Assembly: GCF_036884655.1 (NCBI RefSeq)
Contig: NC_088339.1
Span: forward strand, 20,248,001 to 20,312,000
Source: Musa acuminata AAA Group
Lineage: Eukaryota; Streptophyta; Magnoliopsida; Zingiberales; Musaceae
Length of the DNA stretch: 64,000 nt
Reading direction: 5' to 3'
In this document: piece after piece, positions 12,101 to 24,300 of the stretch
How the letters are laid out: each line of letters starts with the position of its first letter
Numbering within the stretch: position 1 is the stretch's first letter
Made by a program: the position numbers and the translations under genes
The notes under the pieces: model-generated
Told to the model about the DNA's origin: nothing
Seen by the model: the letters and a program-made list of their open reading frames with translations, nothing else
The model's database searches: none

Positions 12101-14438
12101 TAAAAATGAGATTTTACATTTACATGTCTTTTCAATTGACAACCAGAAAGATGCATGCAACTTGGCTGCTGTTCAAAGCCCTGATCAGATTCTGGCACAA
12201 ACTTCAGACCTATGCTTTGGAAAATCAAGATCACCATCAACTATAAGCTTCTCAAACCAATTTTGTTCAATCTTCCAAAACCTTAGGTGCCTGCAGCTGC
12301 TGCTTTAGCTCCGGCAGGGATGATGAGAACCAGAATCTTTTGACACCATACTCCTCATAGGAACTCAGGTAGAACTGTTGTGAATCTTCCACTCTAATCT
12401 GATTTTGGAAGTCAGAAATTGATATACATATTAAATGGCATATACACGTCTTATTTTTTTCTATTCTTGAAGCTTCTATAACAACCTCCATTATCTATTT
12501 CTTTTGCCAAAATTCATTACGAGCCATAGGTCACTTTTTTCTGTGTGCAAGCTCGAGTTCTATACCGATGTGTCTATGTTCCAACATGATCATGTGTCAT
12601 TTTTGTTCACGATGACCTTAGCATGTGAACTTACCTTCCAGAAACAGGACAGGGTTGATTACTGTTGAGAAAATTAGAATGACTTGAGTCTGGAATTTGA
12701 ATAGGACCAGCCACATGATGGATACCTGGAAGACACATTTCGTTGCTGGCTGATTCTATGACTCGTTCATTTTCATTTATAATTCAACACATTCTTCATA
12801 TACAGGATATGAATGTACTAATTACATGGAAACTCCCTTGCTAATAGTTTAGCTTTGCCAGCCACATTTTCTTTTATGGTAAATATCGTTTAATTGAAAG
12901 AATAAGAGAATGCTGTGCCCGTAGGCATGTGTTGGGTCATCCTTGCCCATGCCCCCATGCCATGAATTAGTAATCCTTGAAAATGATGTGACCATTAATG
13001 TTTTTGATTCATGGCCATTGGCTCATTGGTCATTCCGATTTGCTGGACATGTGAACTTTAGATTGTTGACCAGAGTTTACATGGAGAGTTTCCTGGCCAT
13101 TTGTTTATCACATAATTGACTTGGGAGCAAATTGCCCATGCTAATGACAGAGGTCTAACATCAGTTGAACAATCGTCGCAAATATTCTGTTCTGTATTGT
13201 TGTCCAATATGCTGTTAGGGTACTTTTTTTCGACCTGTGTTGTCGATCTGGAACAGACAATTAATGCTTCACTTTTTTTAATCTTTTTTGCTGCTCATTG
13301 CTGTTCCCTTAGCTGTGTCATGCAAGAGTGCGTTTCATTGCTAGTGTAAAATTTTGTACCGATTTATCTTAAATATATATATAGAAGCATAACCTGCTGG
13401 CTGTTTTCTAAATTAAATTACTTTTTCAAATTTATCTAAGACTGGGTTTCTCCAAAGTCATTTCAATTTCAATCTTTAATTCCTACTATGATTTTGGTTG
13501 AGAATTTCTCCATTAACTTTCTTTTTTGTGTTCAGATACATGAACAACAAAGCTAGCAGATTGAATTGTCCGGACTGCTAGCTGTCTCCATATTTTGGTT
13601 CCTTGAAGAGATCATTATTTTGTATACCTCCAAGTAATTGTAAAGAAATGGTCAGGTGCACAGCAAAAAGGTGGTTTTTGGTCTCTCACTATTTGGTATA
13701 CAAGTTCAATTTTGTTTACATCCCCAATGACCTCATTCTCATTGACACTGTAAATCCAATTCTGTTATATATAGAAAAAATGATCTCTGCCTGCATCTTG
13801 CAAAATGTGTTTCAGAAATGTGTAAATCCAATTCTGTTATATATAGAAAAATGATCTCTGCCTGCATCTTGCAAAATGCGTTTCATAATGCGAAGCAGAT
13901 GGTTGAGATGGTATGTTGTCTTGGTCGAGCTGATTCCGATGCCTAAGGACATGCATCCTCGTTTTTTATTGTTTAATTAGGACCAATATGCGCATATAAC
14001 CTTTCCTGTTCTCACTTCTCATGAATAGTTTCTTCTTCTTTTTGTATTCTGTTGTTATTTTGAATAAAAACCATTCAAAAAATATTTAATTATATTTTTC
14101 TAATGACACTTTGGAGATGAAGACATCATCTCGAATTGGTTGCTTTCGAGTGTGTGCGTACAATTAAATCATTATGTACTGTGAAATTTTCGTCATATAT
14201 AAAATTTCACATGTTATAGTATAAATTGTTAACAAAAAAAAAGTAAATGAGGATTGCCTTTTTCTTCCTTCCGTAAATAAATTAAAATACAAGCATATAA
14301 ATCCTATTAATACTGATAACTGAATCGAGCTTTTCGTATACTGACGACGGTCAAGATTATTAGATCCGGGAAGATCTTAGCACTTCTTGTACATTAGTTT
14401 CCTTGTGTCGATTCGATCGATGATTACGCCCCCCACCT
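9154..14438. other. intergenic sequence, with a possible coding remnant near 12150-12360
   Basis: About 5.3 kb of AT-rich DNA with no complete gene. Positions 12145-12330 are unusually open and compositionally gene-like in more than one + frame (for example DACNLAAVQSPDQIL, and in another frame VPAAAALAPAGMMRTR before a TGA). This could be a decayed or alternative 3' exon of the zinc-finger gene. I see nothing else recognisable. Confidence 0.35.
13750..13893. repeat. 72-bp tandem duplication
   Basis: The unit gtaaatccaattctgttata... with ...catcttgcaaaatg is present at 13750-13821 and again at 13822-13893, with only a few differences (one A in an A-run, gtgt versus gcgt). Non-coding. Confidence 0.9.
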
Positions 14439-15938
14439 ATGTTGACACCTTCAGCTCGGGATGAGTACTCCCTCTCCAAGTTCATCAAGATCTTAGCCGG
14501 TATCAGATCTCCGAAGCAGTTCCAAGCCATCCATTCCTTCATCACCAAGCTCGGATTCTCTCGCTTTACTGTTCTGGTGAGCGGCTTGATAGATCTCGCC
14601 CTCAAATGTGGATCCTTGGACGACGCGGACAAGCTGTTCGACGATATGCCCCACAAGGATGTCGTCGCGTGGACTTCCATGATCATCGGCCACGCACGCC
14701 ACGGGCAGTCTGACAATTCTGTCTCTTTGTTCCGGAAAATGCTCGCCAGTGGCACGGCACCGAATTGGTACACTTTCTCTGGCGCTTTGGCTGCTTGTTC
14801 CGGCGTCGGAGCTGAGGCCCTGGATTACGGTAAGCAAATCCATGCTCAGGTGCTTAAGTCGAGCTTCCTGGGGCCAGTCGATCCCGTTGTTTACAATGGG
14901 TTGCTTGACATGTACTCCAAGTGTCAGTGTCTCTTGTTCGCTCGGAGACTATTTTGTTCCATGACAGTCAAAGGCCTTGTTGCTTGGAACTCGATGATGT
15001 CTGGTTACCTGCGATGTGGGCAAGCCGAGGAAGCTTTGGAGTTGCTCGTGTTGATGGTCGCTTATGGTATGAGACCCGCTGACTTCACATATGCTATCTG
15101 TGTCGACGCGTGCACCGCTCTGGCATCGATCAAGCAGGGACTTCAGCTTCATGCTTCGATCATCAAAAGTGGATTTGATTCAGACTTGGTTATCAGAAAC
15201 GGTTTGGTGGATATGTATGCAAAGTGCGGTTGTATTGGTTCGGCGAAGCTCGTCTTTGAAATGATGCCTTCAAGCGACCCGGTGCTTTGGACCACCATGA
15301 TTTCGGCTTTCGGGAAGTATGGATGTGTTGGTGAGGCAATTATGATGTTTGAAAAGATGGTTGAGCTGAAGATCGAACGTGATGGAATCACGTACCTTGC
15401 AGTTTTATCTGCCTGCAGCCATGGGGGGCTGGTCGGTGAAGGTTGGCGCTATTTTCGATTGATGTTTGAGGAAGAAGGCGCCGCCATTGCAGAGTCGGAA
15501 CATTATGGATGCATGGTCGATCTTCTATGCCGAAGTGGCTGCTTGGAGGAAGCTCTCAGTTTCATCGAAGGCATGCCATTAGAGCCAAGCATTGCTGTTT
15601 GGAGTACATTGCTGAATGCTTGTCGGATATATGGTAACACCAAGCTTGGTAAGCTAGCTGCTTGTCGTCTATTTAAACTGGATCCAGAATTCCAGAGCAA
15701 TTGGGTTATTCTCTCCAGCATACATGCGGCAGAAAGCGAATGGGATAAGACACGGAAGTTAAGGGAAAGCATGAAGGGTGAGAATGTGAAGAAAGAGCCA
15801 GGGTGTAGTTGGATTGAGCTCGGTGATGGTGTACATGTATTCCACACGGCAGACAGGTCTCTTCCTCAGGTGCTTGAGATCCTCCAGACTCTGGAGGCAC
15901 TGAACAAGGATTTGATCATCCTACATGTGGAGAGATGA
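14439..15938 (+). CDS. pentatricopeptide repeat protein, PLS class with E domain
   Basis: An intronless 499-residue frame. It has a succession of 31-36-residue PPR motifs with the usual hallmarks: GSLDDADKLFDDMPHKDVVAWTSMI near residue 60, NGLLDMYSKC near 155, WNSMMSGYLRCGQAEEALEL near 183, NGLVDMYAKCG near 255, AVLSACSHGGLV near 325 and YGCMVDLLCRSGCLEEAL near 360. It then has an E-domain-like tail (WSTLLNACRIYGN, ILSSIHAAESEWDKTRKLRESMK, KKEPGCSWIELGDGVHVF). It stops about 50 residues after the CSWIE motif and has no DYW deaminase domain. Family members act in mitochondria or chloroplasts in site-specific C-to-U RNA editing or RNA processing. The target transcript cannot be read from sequence, and no clear organelle presequence is visible because the protein starts close to the repeats. 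Some upstream coding sequence may therefore be missing. Confidence 0.9.
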   Translation: MLTPSARDEYSLSKFIKILAGIRSPKQFQAIHSFITKLGFSRFTVLVSGLIDLALKCGSLDDADKLFDDMPHKDVVAWTSMIIGHARHGQSDNSVSLFRKMLASGTAPNWYTFSGALAACSGVGAEALDYGKQIHAQVLKSSFLGPVDPVVYNGLLDMYSKCQCLLFARRLFCSMTVKGLVAWNSMMSGYLRCGQAEEALELLVLMVAYGMRPADFTYAICVDACTALASIKQGLQLHASIIKSGFDSDLVIRNGLVDMYAKCGCIGSAKLVFEMMPSSDPVLWTTMISAFGKYGCVGEAIMMFEKMVELKIERDGITYLAVLSACSHGGLVGEGWRYFRLMFEEEGAAIAESEHYGCMVDLLCRSGCLEEALSFIEGMPLEPSIAVWSTLLNACRIYGNTKLGKLAACRLFKLDPEFQSNWVILSSIHAAESEWDKTRKLRESMKGENVKKEPGCSWIELGDGVHVFHTADRSLPQVLEILQTLEALNKDLIILHVER

Positions 15939-17824
15939 GTCATCCTGTGATGATAAACTTTATAGCTACAGATGAAAGGTCCAGATTTCTCCCATCTATC
16001 ACAGTTCTTGGAAAAATAGAAGAAACCATCTCTTTCTTTTGATTTCTTCATCGATTGGCATTCTTCGGAGGATCTTTAAAGTGCGGCATACGTGAGGGTA
16101 AATTGAATAATCCTTTTAGCTCCGTATCATAAATGATCGACCACTTGCATTGCATTTGTGGCTTCTACGCTGATTACTGAGGTGTAGTGGGAGGTAAAAC
16201 TATGTATAGTATTATGCATCATGCCTCCAATATTAACTCTATGATGTGTAACTTTTGATAGAAAAATTGTAGTGTATCTATCTGGATCTTCGGTTTAGGA
16301 TTAGCCACTCATTCACCTCATTTTTTTTCTGTCACATTGATTGATTGGTTATTTGTCATGTCCAAAGTTAAAGAGGGTGATGAAGAATTTCATCCACATT
16401 TGCTTTTGTACCATTTGAATCTGTCAAAATTATAGTTTCGTGTGTGTCGGTGGTCTTCAGTATGCTACCAAAGACATGATGAAATCAGAGGTGAATTTGC
16501 AGACAAGGCTACTGTAATTGAATTAGCAAAGTGTCTCGGTGCCCAAACATCGATACGAGTGTACCTGAAATTTCTGTCATGAGGTTTGAATCGACTTGCT
16601 CCAAGTAAACAGGAATATCTGGACGAAGAAGTCCAATTTGTGAAGCAGATCACACAGTACGCCAATACGGGTGCACGTTTATACAGCCACCGTGGATATC
16701 ATCCTCTTTTTCAAAATCCAGTTTCTTTGAGAGGATTTAGCATATTTGCCAGCACTGAGTTCCCTTCAATCCCAGGCATGCAATGCATCAGCTATTCTGG
16801 TGCCAGTAATCGTTAGCTTTTAGTTTGCTAAACCGGTTTGTTCTGATTGATCCAGGTCGAAACCTCACAAAGGCTGAATTAACTTCACTCAACTCCACAT
16901 TCTGAGCTCTGCCTGGACTGGCATTTGTAAGCCCACAACGGTTTTATTTCTTTTGCATGGAAGTATGATGAATTTGGGAAATGCTAAGTTGAAACACATA
17001 GCATTGTTTTTAACCTGACTGATGACTTTGAGAAAAAGGCAAAAAAGGTGACAGAATATGTTAAATCAGGATGAATTAAACTTAAATATGAGAGAGAGAC
17101 ATTAAGCATATGATTAAAGAGAATATTTCATTCATTGTCTCTAACCACATTGATGAAATCCAGCGTCAGAAATAAATAAACGCAACACAACAACAGAACA
17201 ATTACTCTACACAAGCAGCCGAGATACGTCAGCACTGATTCTTGCAATCATGCAATACCATCAAACATTACTGATCAATGACAACATTTAGAAGGAAACA
17301 AAAACAGTTCTTAAAAGATAAAATAACCTCAACAGTTGTGGAAATCCAACTTTGATCCTCCACTTCCATTGCCGTGGATCCCAGTAATATAACATCCTCG
17401 TTCAGTGCTGCTTCATTGATGCCAATGATTCATCATGTTGCTTGTGGCATTAGATATCATTTCTCTGATACCATTAAAGGATCTGAACCCCAACATTCTT
17501 TTCACATCATGCCTGCCTGTTGGAATCATCTGATGAATTCTCTGGGCACAAATAGTATAGCCCCTTACAAGCCCACATAACAGCAAATATCTGACACCAA
17601 TGATGATGATCAAGAGAGATGAGGGTAAGGAGGAGAAAAATAAAACTGAATGTCCTAAACATTTACAGACCCCCTTGCAGCCTTCTACATGGCACCGTCT
17701 GTGGCCTATCCAACTAAATAAATCACAGAAGAAAGAAAAAGATGGGATGACAGGCACTCTTCACCAAAAAGTGATGTTTCAACAGTAACCTCAATTGGCT
17801 CATAAGATGTCAATGATTTGGTGG
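15939..17824. other. convergent intergenic region between PPR gene and SNF4-like gene
   Basis: Contains the 3' flank of the PPR gene and, at the right, the 3'UTR of the minus-strand SNF4-like gene. A 76-codon + frame at 16586-16816 has no recognisable domain and is probably chance. No polyadenylation signal could be assigned with confidence. Confidence 0.4.
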
Positions 17825-20800
17825 CTAACCAAGCAGGAACCTAATTACATCACTAAGTGAAATTATTCCTTCCACACGCTTGCTGCCAGCCTCAACAATG
17901 ATAACTCGTCGCACCCCTGTCACCAATCAAAGATGGGCATAAGATAACAAACACATGAAAACTAACATCACAATGACCATATTATACCAGGATTTGCTAA
18001 TTTCTCCATCACTTTTTGTAAAGGATCAGTGCGGAGGCACATCTGGCATCTCTGACCGTTAAAAAACCCATTCGGTGAGTTTGCATCTTGCCCTAGTTGC
18101 AGTGCCTAATTTTGGCATAGAAAAGAACAGAAATATCCATTCAGTTAGGTCATTGAGTAAACAAAAATAGGACACAATTTATCAAGAACTATGGTTGTTT
18201 TACATCAATTCATATAACAGCAGCGGAAGTCCCTAGAATGTTAAAAAATGATAAAAGCTTTTTGTACAATGTTTCACAAATTCTAGATCATTGGTTTAGT
18301 ATAACATAGTGCCACTGATTGTTACTAGGGACTCGAGCACACCTTTAAATTTGCCTTGGTTTTCTACTCACACCTCATCCAGAGGGATTTCCAAGAGCAA
18401 TATAGAGTTTAGCTTAAGCAGTATTTGATCAACTTTAAATACCGCCCCTAAAGAAATGAATAAAATGTAGGAATTAAATGGAAAATTGCACTGTTAAAAA
18501 GGTGATCTATTATACCAAACGAGAACCTAAATTTTTATTTCTTACATCGCTTCCTTCCAATCACATTGTAAGAGTTAGCACATAATGGAAAATTCAAGGC
18601 TCTGTTATGAAAATAAAAGCCATTAACCTTGGCTTGTATGAATCAAAGAGAGAAAGGGTTGTTGACATTTAATCTATTGGTGTCTGTAACCCAAATTTTA
18701 ATCGGTAAAAGATTACAATGTAATCAGTCATTCATGGTCAATCCACTTGATAAGGAGATGACTAAAAAATTTAAAATTGGCATCTAGGCACCTGTAGTAC
18801 AGTGAGGGCTGCATTTGACTAAAACACCACACCCGAGAGTTGCCTGTAGTAAATTTACATGACCTTGTCCTCCTAATGGAACAATTTTTAAGATCCTATA
18901 GTATTATTGTTTCTAACTGAGGGAGATGAATTTCTCACAATTGACATTTGTTCAGGGCAACATCTACTAAATAAGCTGTTGTTTGGTGAAATCCATGTCC
19001 AAATCTACCTTAAGCTGGCAATCAACTACCCAGTGCCTGTTCATCTTTTCCTCATCAATCAAGGACATGAGATCAGCTGGATAAGGACCTCGTGATCCTT
19101 TGAGCATGCCAGACTATGTCATTAACTCAATTTGTGGTATGGACCTCATATCAGTCACCCCTCCGCAGACCATTGAAGGTCTATTATACCCCAGAATACC
19201 AGTCAATCTTCTTATCCTGGTTAAATCACAGCTTCCATGGCCTCTCAAGTCCCCAAGAGTATTCTGTTTAAATCACAGCCACTCTGGCCTCAAGTCCCAG
19301 AGAGTGCTGATGGCATGTTGGCATGGCTTTTACTCAAAGAAAGGAATGCCGATGAATACTTTAGGGTAGGATTGTTTTAATAAAAGAATAAGTTCTACAT
19401 GTTTACCTGATGAATACTGATCTCATCAAGGTGTATCTGCGCATAAATTCTGTCTTTAGCCAAAGCTGTGATGTCACTGCAGAGACGACAGAAACCTCCC
19501 ACATTCACCGAACAACAAATAGAAGGAACATAAAAACACTGGAAAGTGGAAATGCAGAACTGGCAATTTGGCATACCTTCTGGAGTATGTATCCACCAAA
19601 GAATCATTGTCATCAACTATGGGTATTGAACTAACTTCAGCTGTAGACAAAAGGTACTAGAACTCATTAGAAACTTGATATGCAATTTATGTACTTGCAA
19701 ATTTATAGATAAGGTTAACGTTAACTTTGAGGTTAGAAGTGATATAAAAAAGCTCAAAGGTCTTAGGAAAAAAAGGCACATTGATACCAGGCTCAAAATA
19801 ATACATTCTCAAGTTAACAATAAGTTCTTCATTGGCATGATCAACCCTCAAAAGCATAAAGCTCAAAGTTAACGTAAAGCATGATCCTTATCATTTCACC
19901 TAAAGCATGTTAACGTAAAGCATGTTCTTCATTGGCATGCTTTATTTCACCTAAAGCATGTTCCTTATTAAAGCATAAAGCTTTAAAGAAATCAATCAAT
20001 ATGGTATAGCCAAATCAAACTTTTACCACTGATCATCCGGTTAGAAATAAAACAAAAAAAGATATAGAGAAACTGAAATCACACCATGAAAATGACCAAC
20101 CATCAGAAAATAAAGCAAGATACCACACTAAAAGCAAAGCAAAAAAAAAAGAGGATATGTTAAAGCTAGAGCAGTGGAGAAGACATTGCAACAATTTACA
20201 AATCAGATAAACATGCTAAAAGTCCACCTTGAACCAACAAAGAAAGAGCCAAGCTGAGCGATGCATTTGGTCTTAACATGGCTAATGGACGCCCACTTTG
20301 ATCTCCAATTCGAGGAACCCATGTACCCAATGGAATTTTGCAAATTGGTTGTTGTAAAATTGGTAAAGAACTGGAAGAATGTCTAAAGTGCCTGCAGATA
20401 CCTGGAAGTTGAGAAGAAAAACTGTTAAGGTCCATCATTAGACAGTGTACAATGATGTGACAGACACACAACAAACAAGACTTTGCTTACATTGTAGGAT
20501 TCCTGAAAGAGAAGCAAGATGCAACAACTGTGGAAATGATCCATCTTGAACTGTTGAATGGATAATTGGAACTGTTGACACTTTATTTTGCAGAATCTTC
20601 AGAGCTACATCTTTCAAAGAATCATAAGGACCAGCCTAGAGAAAAGATTAGCATTTTATAATGAGTTTAATATGGTATTTATGTATATAATCATTCAAAA
20701 AACCATCAGGACAATCCTAGACAAAAGAATAGTACTTTATGATAAGTTCAATATGGTATCTGACTTTATGATAAGATCAATATGGCATCTAAATATATAA

Positions 20801-21327
20801 ATGCAACAGTAATAGTGAAACTGAAAAAATAACATTAACTTTAAGAATCTATCTTAAAAGCCCCTTATGCCGCAATTAGCTAAGGTAATCATTAAGAAAG
20901 GTAAAAAAAGTGTAGTCCTATATTTCACAATAAAACAAATCCAGGCCAACAAGAACATAACAAAATTGTGATCCTTTACTACACTGTCAAGGAATTATTA
21001 GTTGAACAAGATATAATCTTTGAACACACAAGAAATTCTCATTTAGCATTTTTCATGAAGACTCTATTTCAAGGATTGAAATATCGTACCATATCGGAGT
21101 TTCGATATTCGCTCGGTACGGTATGGTACTGTATACCGAACGATATATATATATATATATATATATAAGTAAAAAAAATCTTATATTTATATATAAAAAC
21201 AAAAAAGAATTTTTCGGCAACGTTGCTGAGGCGACGTCGCGTCGCCTTTTTCGGCGACGTTGCCGAGGCAACACAGCGTCGCCTTTTCGCGCCTAGAGAG
21301 AAAGAGGCGACGTTACTGAGGCGACAT

Positions 21328-21362
<35 letters not shown>

Positions 21363-24300
21363 CCGCTCGGTAGTGGCCGATCCGTGTACCGATCTGCTGA
21401 CGGACCGCTACATACCGCCCGTACGTATTATTCAAAATTGTAATCCTTGCTCTATTTTCTCATGTATGAGGGCATTGCACACATCTACTTAACATTCTCT
21501 GAAGTTACTGTCAAGTGCCAATTTAATACAGAATCTTTCCATTCTGATAACTAGGATTATCCAAATATTATTATAGAAGCTTGCCTCATCTAATTTATTG
21601 CCAAAAATATGATGCTAATTATTTATGGTGTTTTAAGCTTGAGATAATAAAGTTACTGATGCTGTCATGAAAAATTATATTTTAAAATGTATCATGAATT
21701 ATGTGATGATATATGCATATTTATGAACATGATGAATGGAAGAAAAAAAGAATGAATGAATGGACAAATAGATGCTTGCCTGATGAAAGAAAAAAAAAAA
21801 ATCAATGCAATATCATTTGGATGATATATATAGATTCTCTACCGATGGCAGATAGATTAGTGCTAGTAGCCAGTAGGGTGATTCCTTTCAGGAATTAGTG
21901 GACCCTTAGACATGTCATCTACACAATTTCTCTATCAATAGTTGGGAAGAAAATGTCCCAACACTTTTGTGTTGAAGATTCAGTCAACCATTGGGATCCA
22001 TCAGGTGTCTGACCTTAGTGCCAATATTGGATGAGGTGTCAAACATCCCTTAGCAGTAAGGTTCATTATTATAAAATTTTAAAATTAAGGTTCTGTTAGC
22101 AGTAAGTGCTCATTATTATAGGACTAACAAGCTAGTCAACCTTTAGTTTCCTCTTTCAACATTTAGATAAAACAAACAAAGCATTTAGTTTGAAAGTATA
22201 ACTAAATGAGACAAAACAACACGATAGCTTACGTGTATTATGCATCCTTGAACTGGTCTCCCATGCTCATCCAACTGCCTGTAAATTTGATGTTTTCCTT
22301 CTTTCCAAGCAGATATTGTGTGTGTCTCAAGTTCTTCCTCTGTTAGGTTTGAGCCATGATTTCCGAGCTGCAAGTCGCAAAAAGTTCATAATTCATAATG
22401 AAAACATAGAAATATCAAAAGGAACTAGAAAAAAGAAAAAGAAATAAAATAAACACCTAAACAAAAATCTGGCACTGAACCTAGCAAAGGAAATTTTTGT
22501 TTGGCCCAAAGAATGCATAATGCCTAGTCTTTGAGTATGACAGAATTCACTGAACCAAGGCGAGCAAAATAACATTTGAAAAGAAAGCACTTAATCCATT
22601 GAGAATAATCTGTTAGGAAGAATTTTACTCAAAAGATCTTGCTTAGCCAAACAACTACCACTCTGAGCATGTACAAACACCTAAACAAAAATCTGGCAGT
22701 GAACGTAGCAAAGGAAATTTTTGTTTCGCCCAAAGAATGCATAATGCCTACTCTTTGAGTATGACAGAATTCACTGAACCAAGGCGAGCAAAATAACATT
22801 TGAAAAGAAAGCACTTAATCCATTGAGAATAATCTGTTAGGAAGAATTTTACTCAAAAGATCTTGCTTAACCAAACAACTACCACTCTGAGAATGTATTA
22901 TTACTCGCTTGATCTACATAATTACAGAAACAATTGTCAATAACAATGACAACAACATACATAAATCATCTACAATTATGCTTATAGATCACATGCCCCA
23001 CTAACACCCTCACACAGGGTTTGCAAGATTAGAGAGTGAAGGAACAAAGTTTAATGTAGCACTTGGAAGGCCACAACATTGCACAACCCCACCCTGTTGC
23101 AGCACACTTTGAATCCATGGCAGGTAAAGAAAGAGACAAGAAAGGAGAAGGAAAAGAAGACAGAGAGCTTTCGGCAATTAGGTCAGCCAAGGGCTAAAAG
23201 GGAGATGGCAAGGTTCAATTGAAAAATCTATTAGAGACGTAAGTATACTAGTATAGAACAGAAGCTTTCGTGATGGGCATTCTTCCTTGTTTTATCTTTC
23301 TTCATCCATAAACAATTGGTTCCAGAGTTATGATTTCTATAGAAAATTAATCCTTATTTTCAAATTAGAAAGAACTACCTTCAGAATTTCTGTTAAACAT
23401 CATCTTAAAAATAATCAAATAGTCTGGCTAGACATTCAGATACATGATTTTCTATTAATCAAAGTCAGAACATTTATTTTAGAATAGAAGCAAACATTAT
23501 AATAAAACTCAAAGGTAGCTAAAGTAAATGTCTTTATCTCTACCATTTCATGATCTAATATCCAAGGAAGATCAGAGAAATATAGCTAACTTTAAACATA
23601 ATGATTATTCAAACTACAATCATACAAAATGGAATCTACGATAAACAGGGGCAGAAAATATTATATACACACCTCTCTCAGAATTAAAATAAAATCCAAT
23701 GCACTGAGTACACCAACAAATCGTCCGCTCAAAGAATCCCACAACGGAGCCACAGATATCCCCTGAAAATGTCTTTATTCAGAAAAATTGAGAAAAAACA
23801 TGATTCTGGAGAAACGAGCATCGGTATAAATGAAATAATTGCAAACATTAGTAGGTTAATCCTTCATTTTTTGTTTCAAAATTACAGTTTCAATTTCAGA
23901 TGACATTTCAGTGGTTTCTGTTTTTTTAATACAATTTTAAGATTGACTTATTTGAACTCAAAATGATAAAAAAAACCTGAGAAAATAATGAAATAAAAAT
24001 CATCGAGGAAGCATTATATGGCCAAAAAGCTAATATTAAATCCAATGGCATAGCATCAATTAACTATGACAGCATTTTAGAAAACAACACACTAGCGATG
24101 GAGAAAGCATACAATAGCACAAAATTTCATGAGGACAAGTAAATAACTTGTAGTGGTTTGCTTCCTCTCACAATAAAATCCAGAAGAATGAAGAAATTTC
24201 ATCAATTAATAATTCATAATGTACTAAAACATTACAGAATCATTATGGTTTATGCACCAACAATCGTTTAGTTATATGTTAAGTGGCAATGAGTTTGGCC

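Noticed and set aside
16586..16816. 76-codon + frame downstream of the first PPR gene
   Set aside because: No recognisable motif and it lies in the likely 3' flank; kept only as a note.
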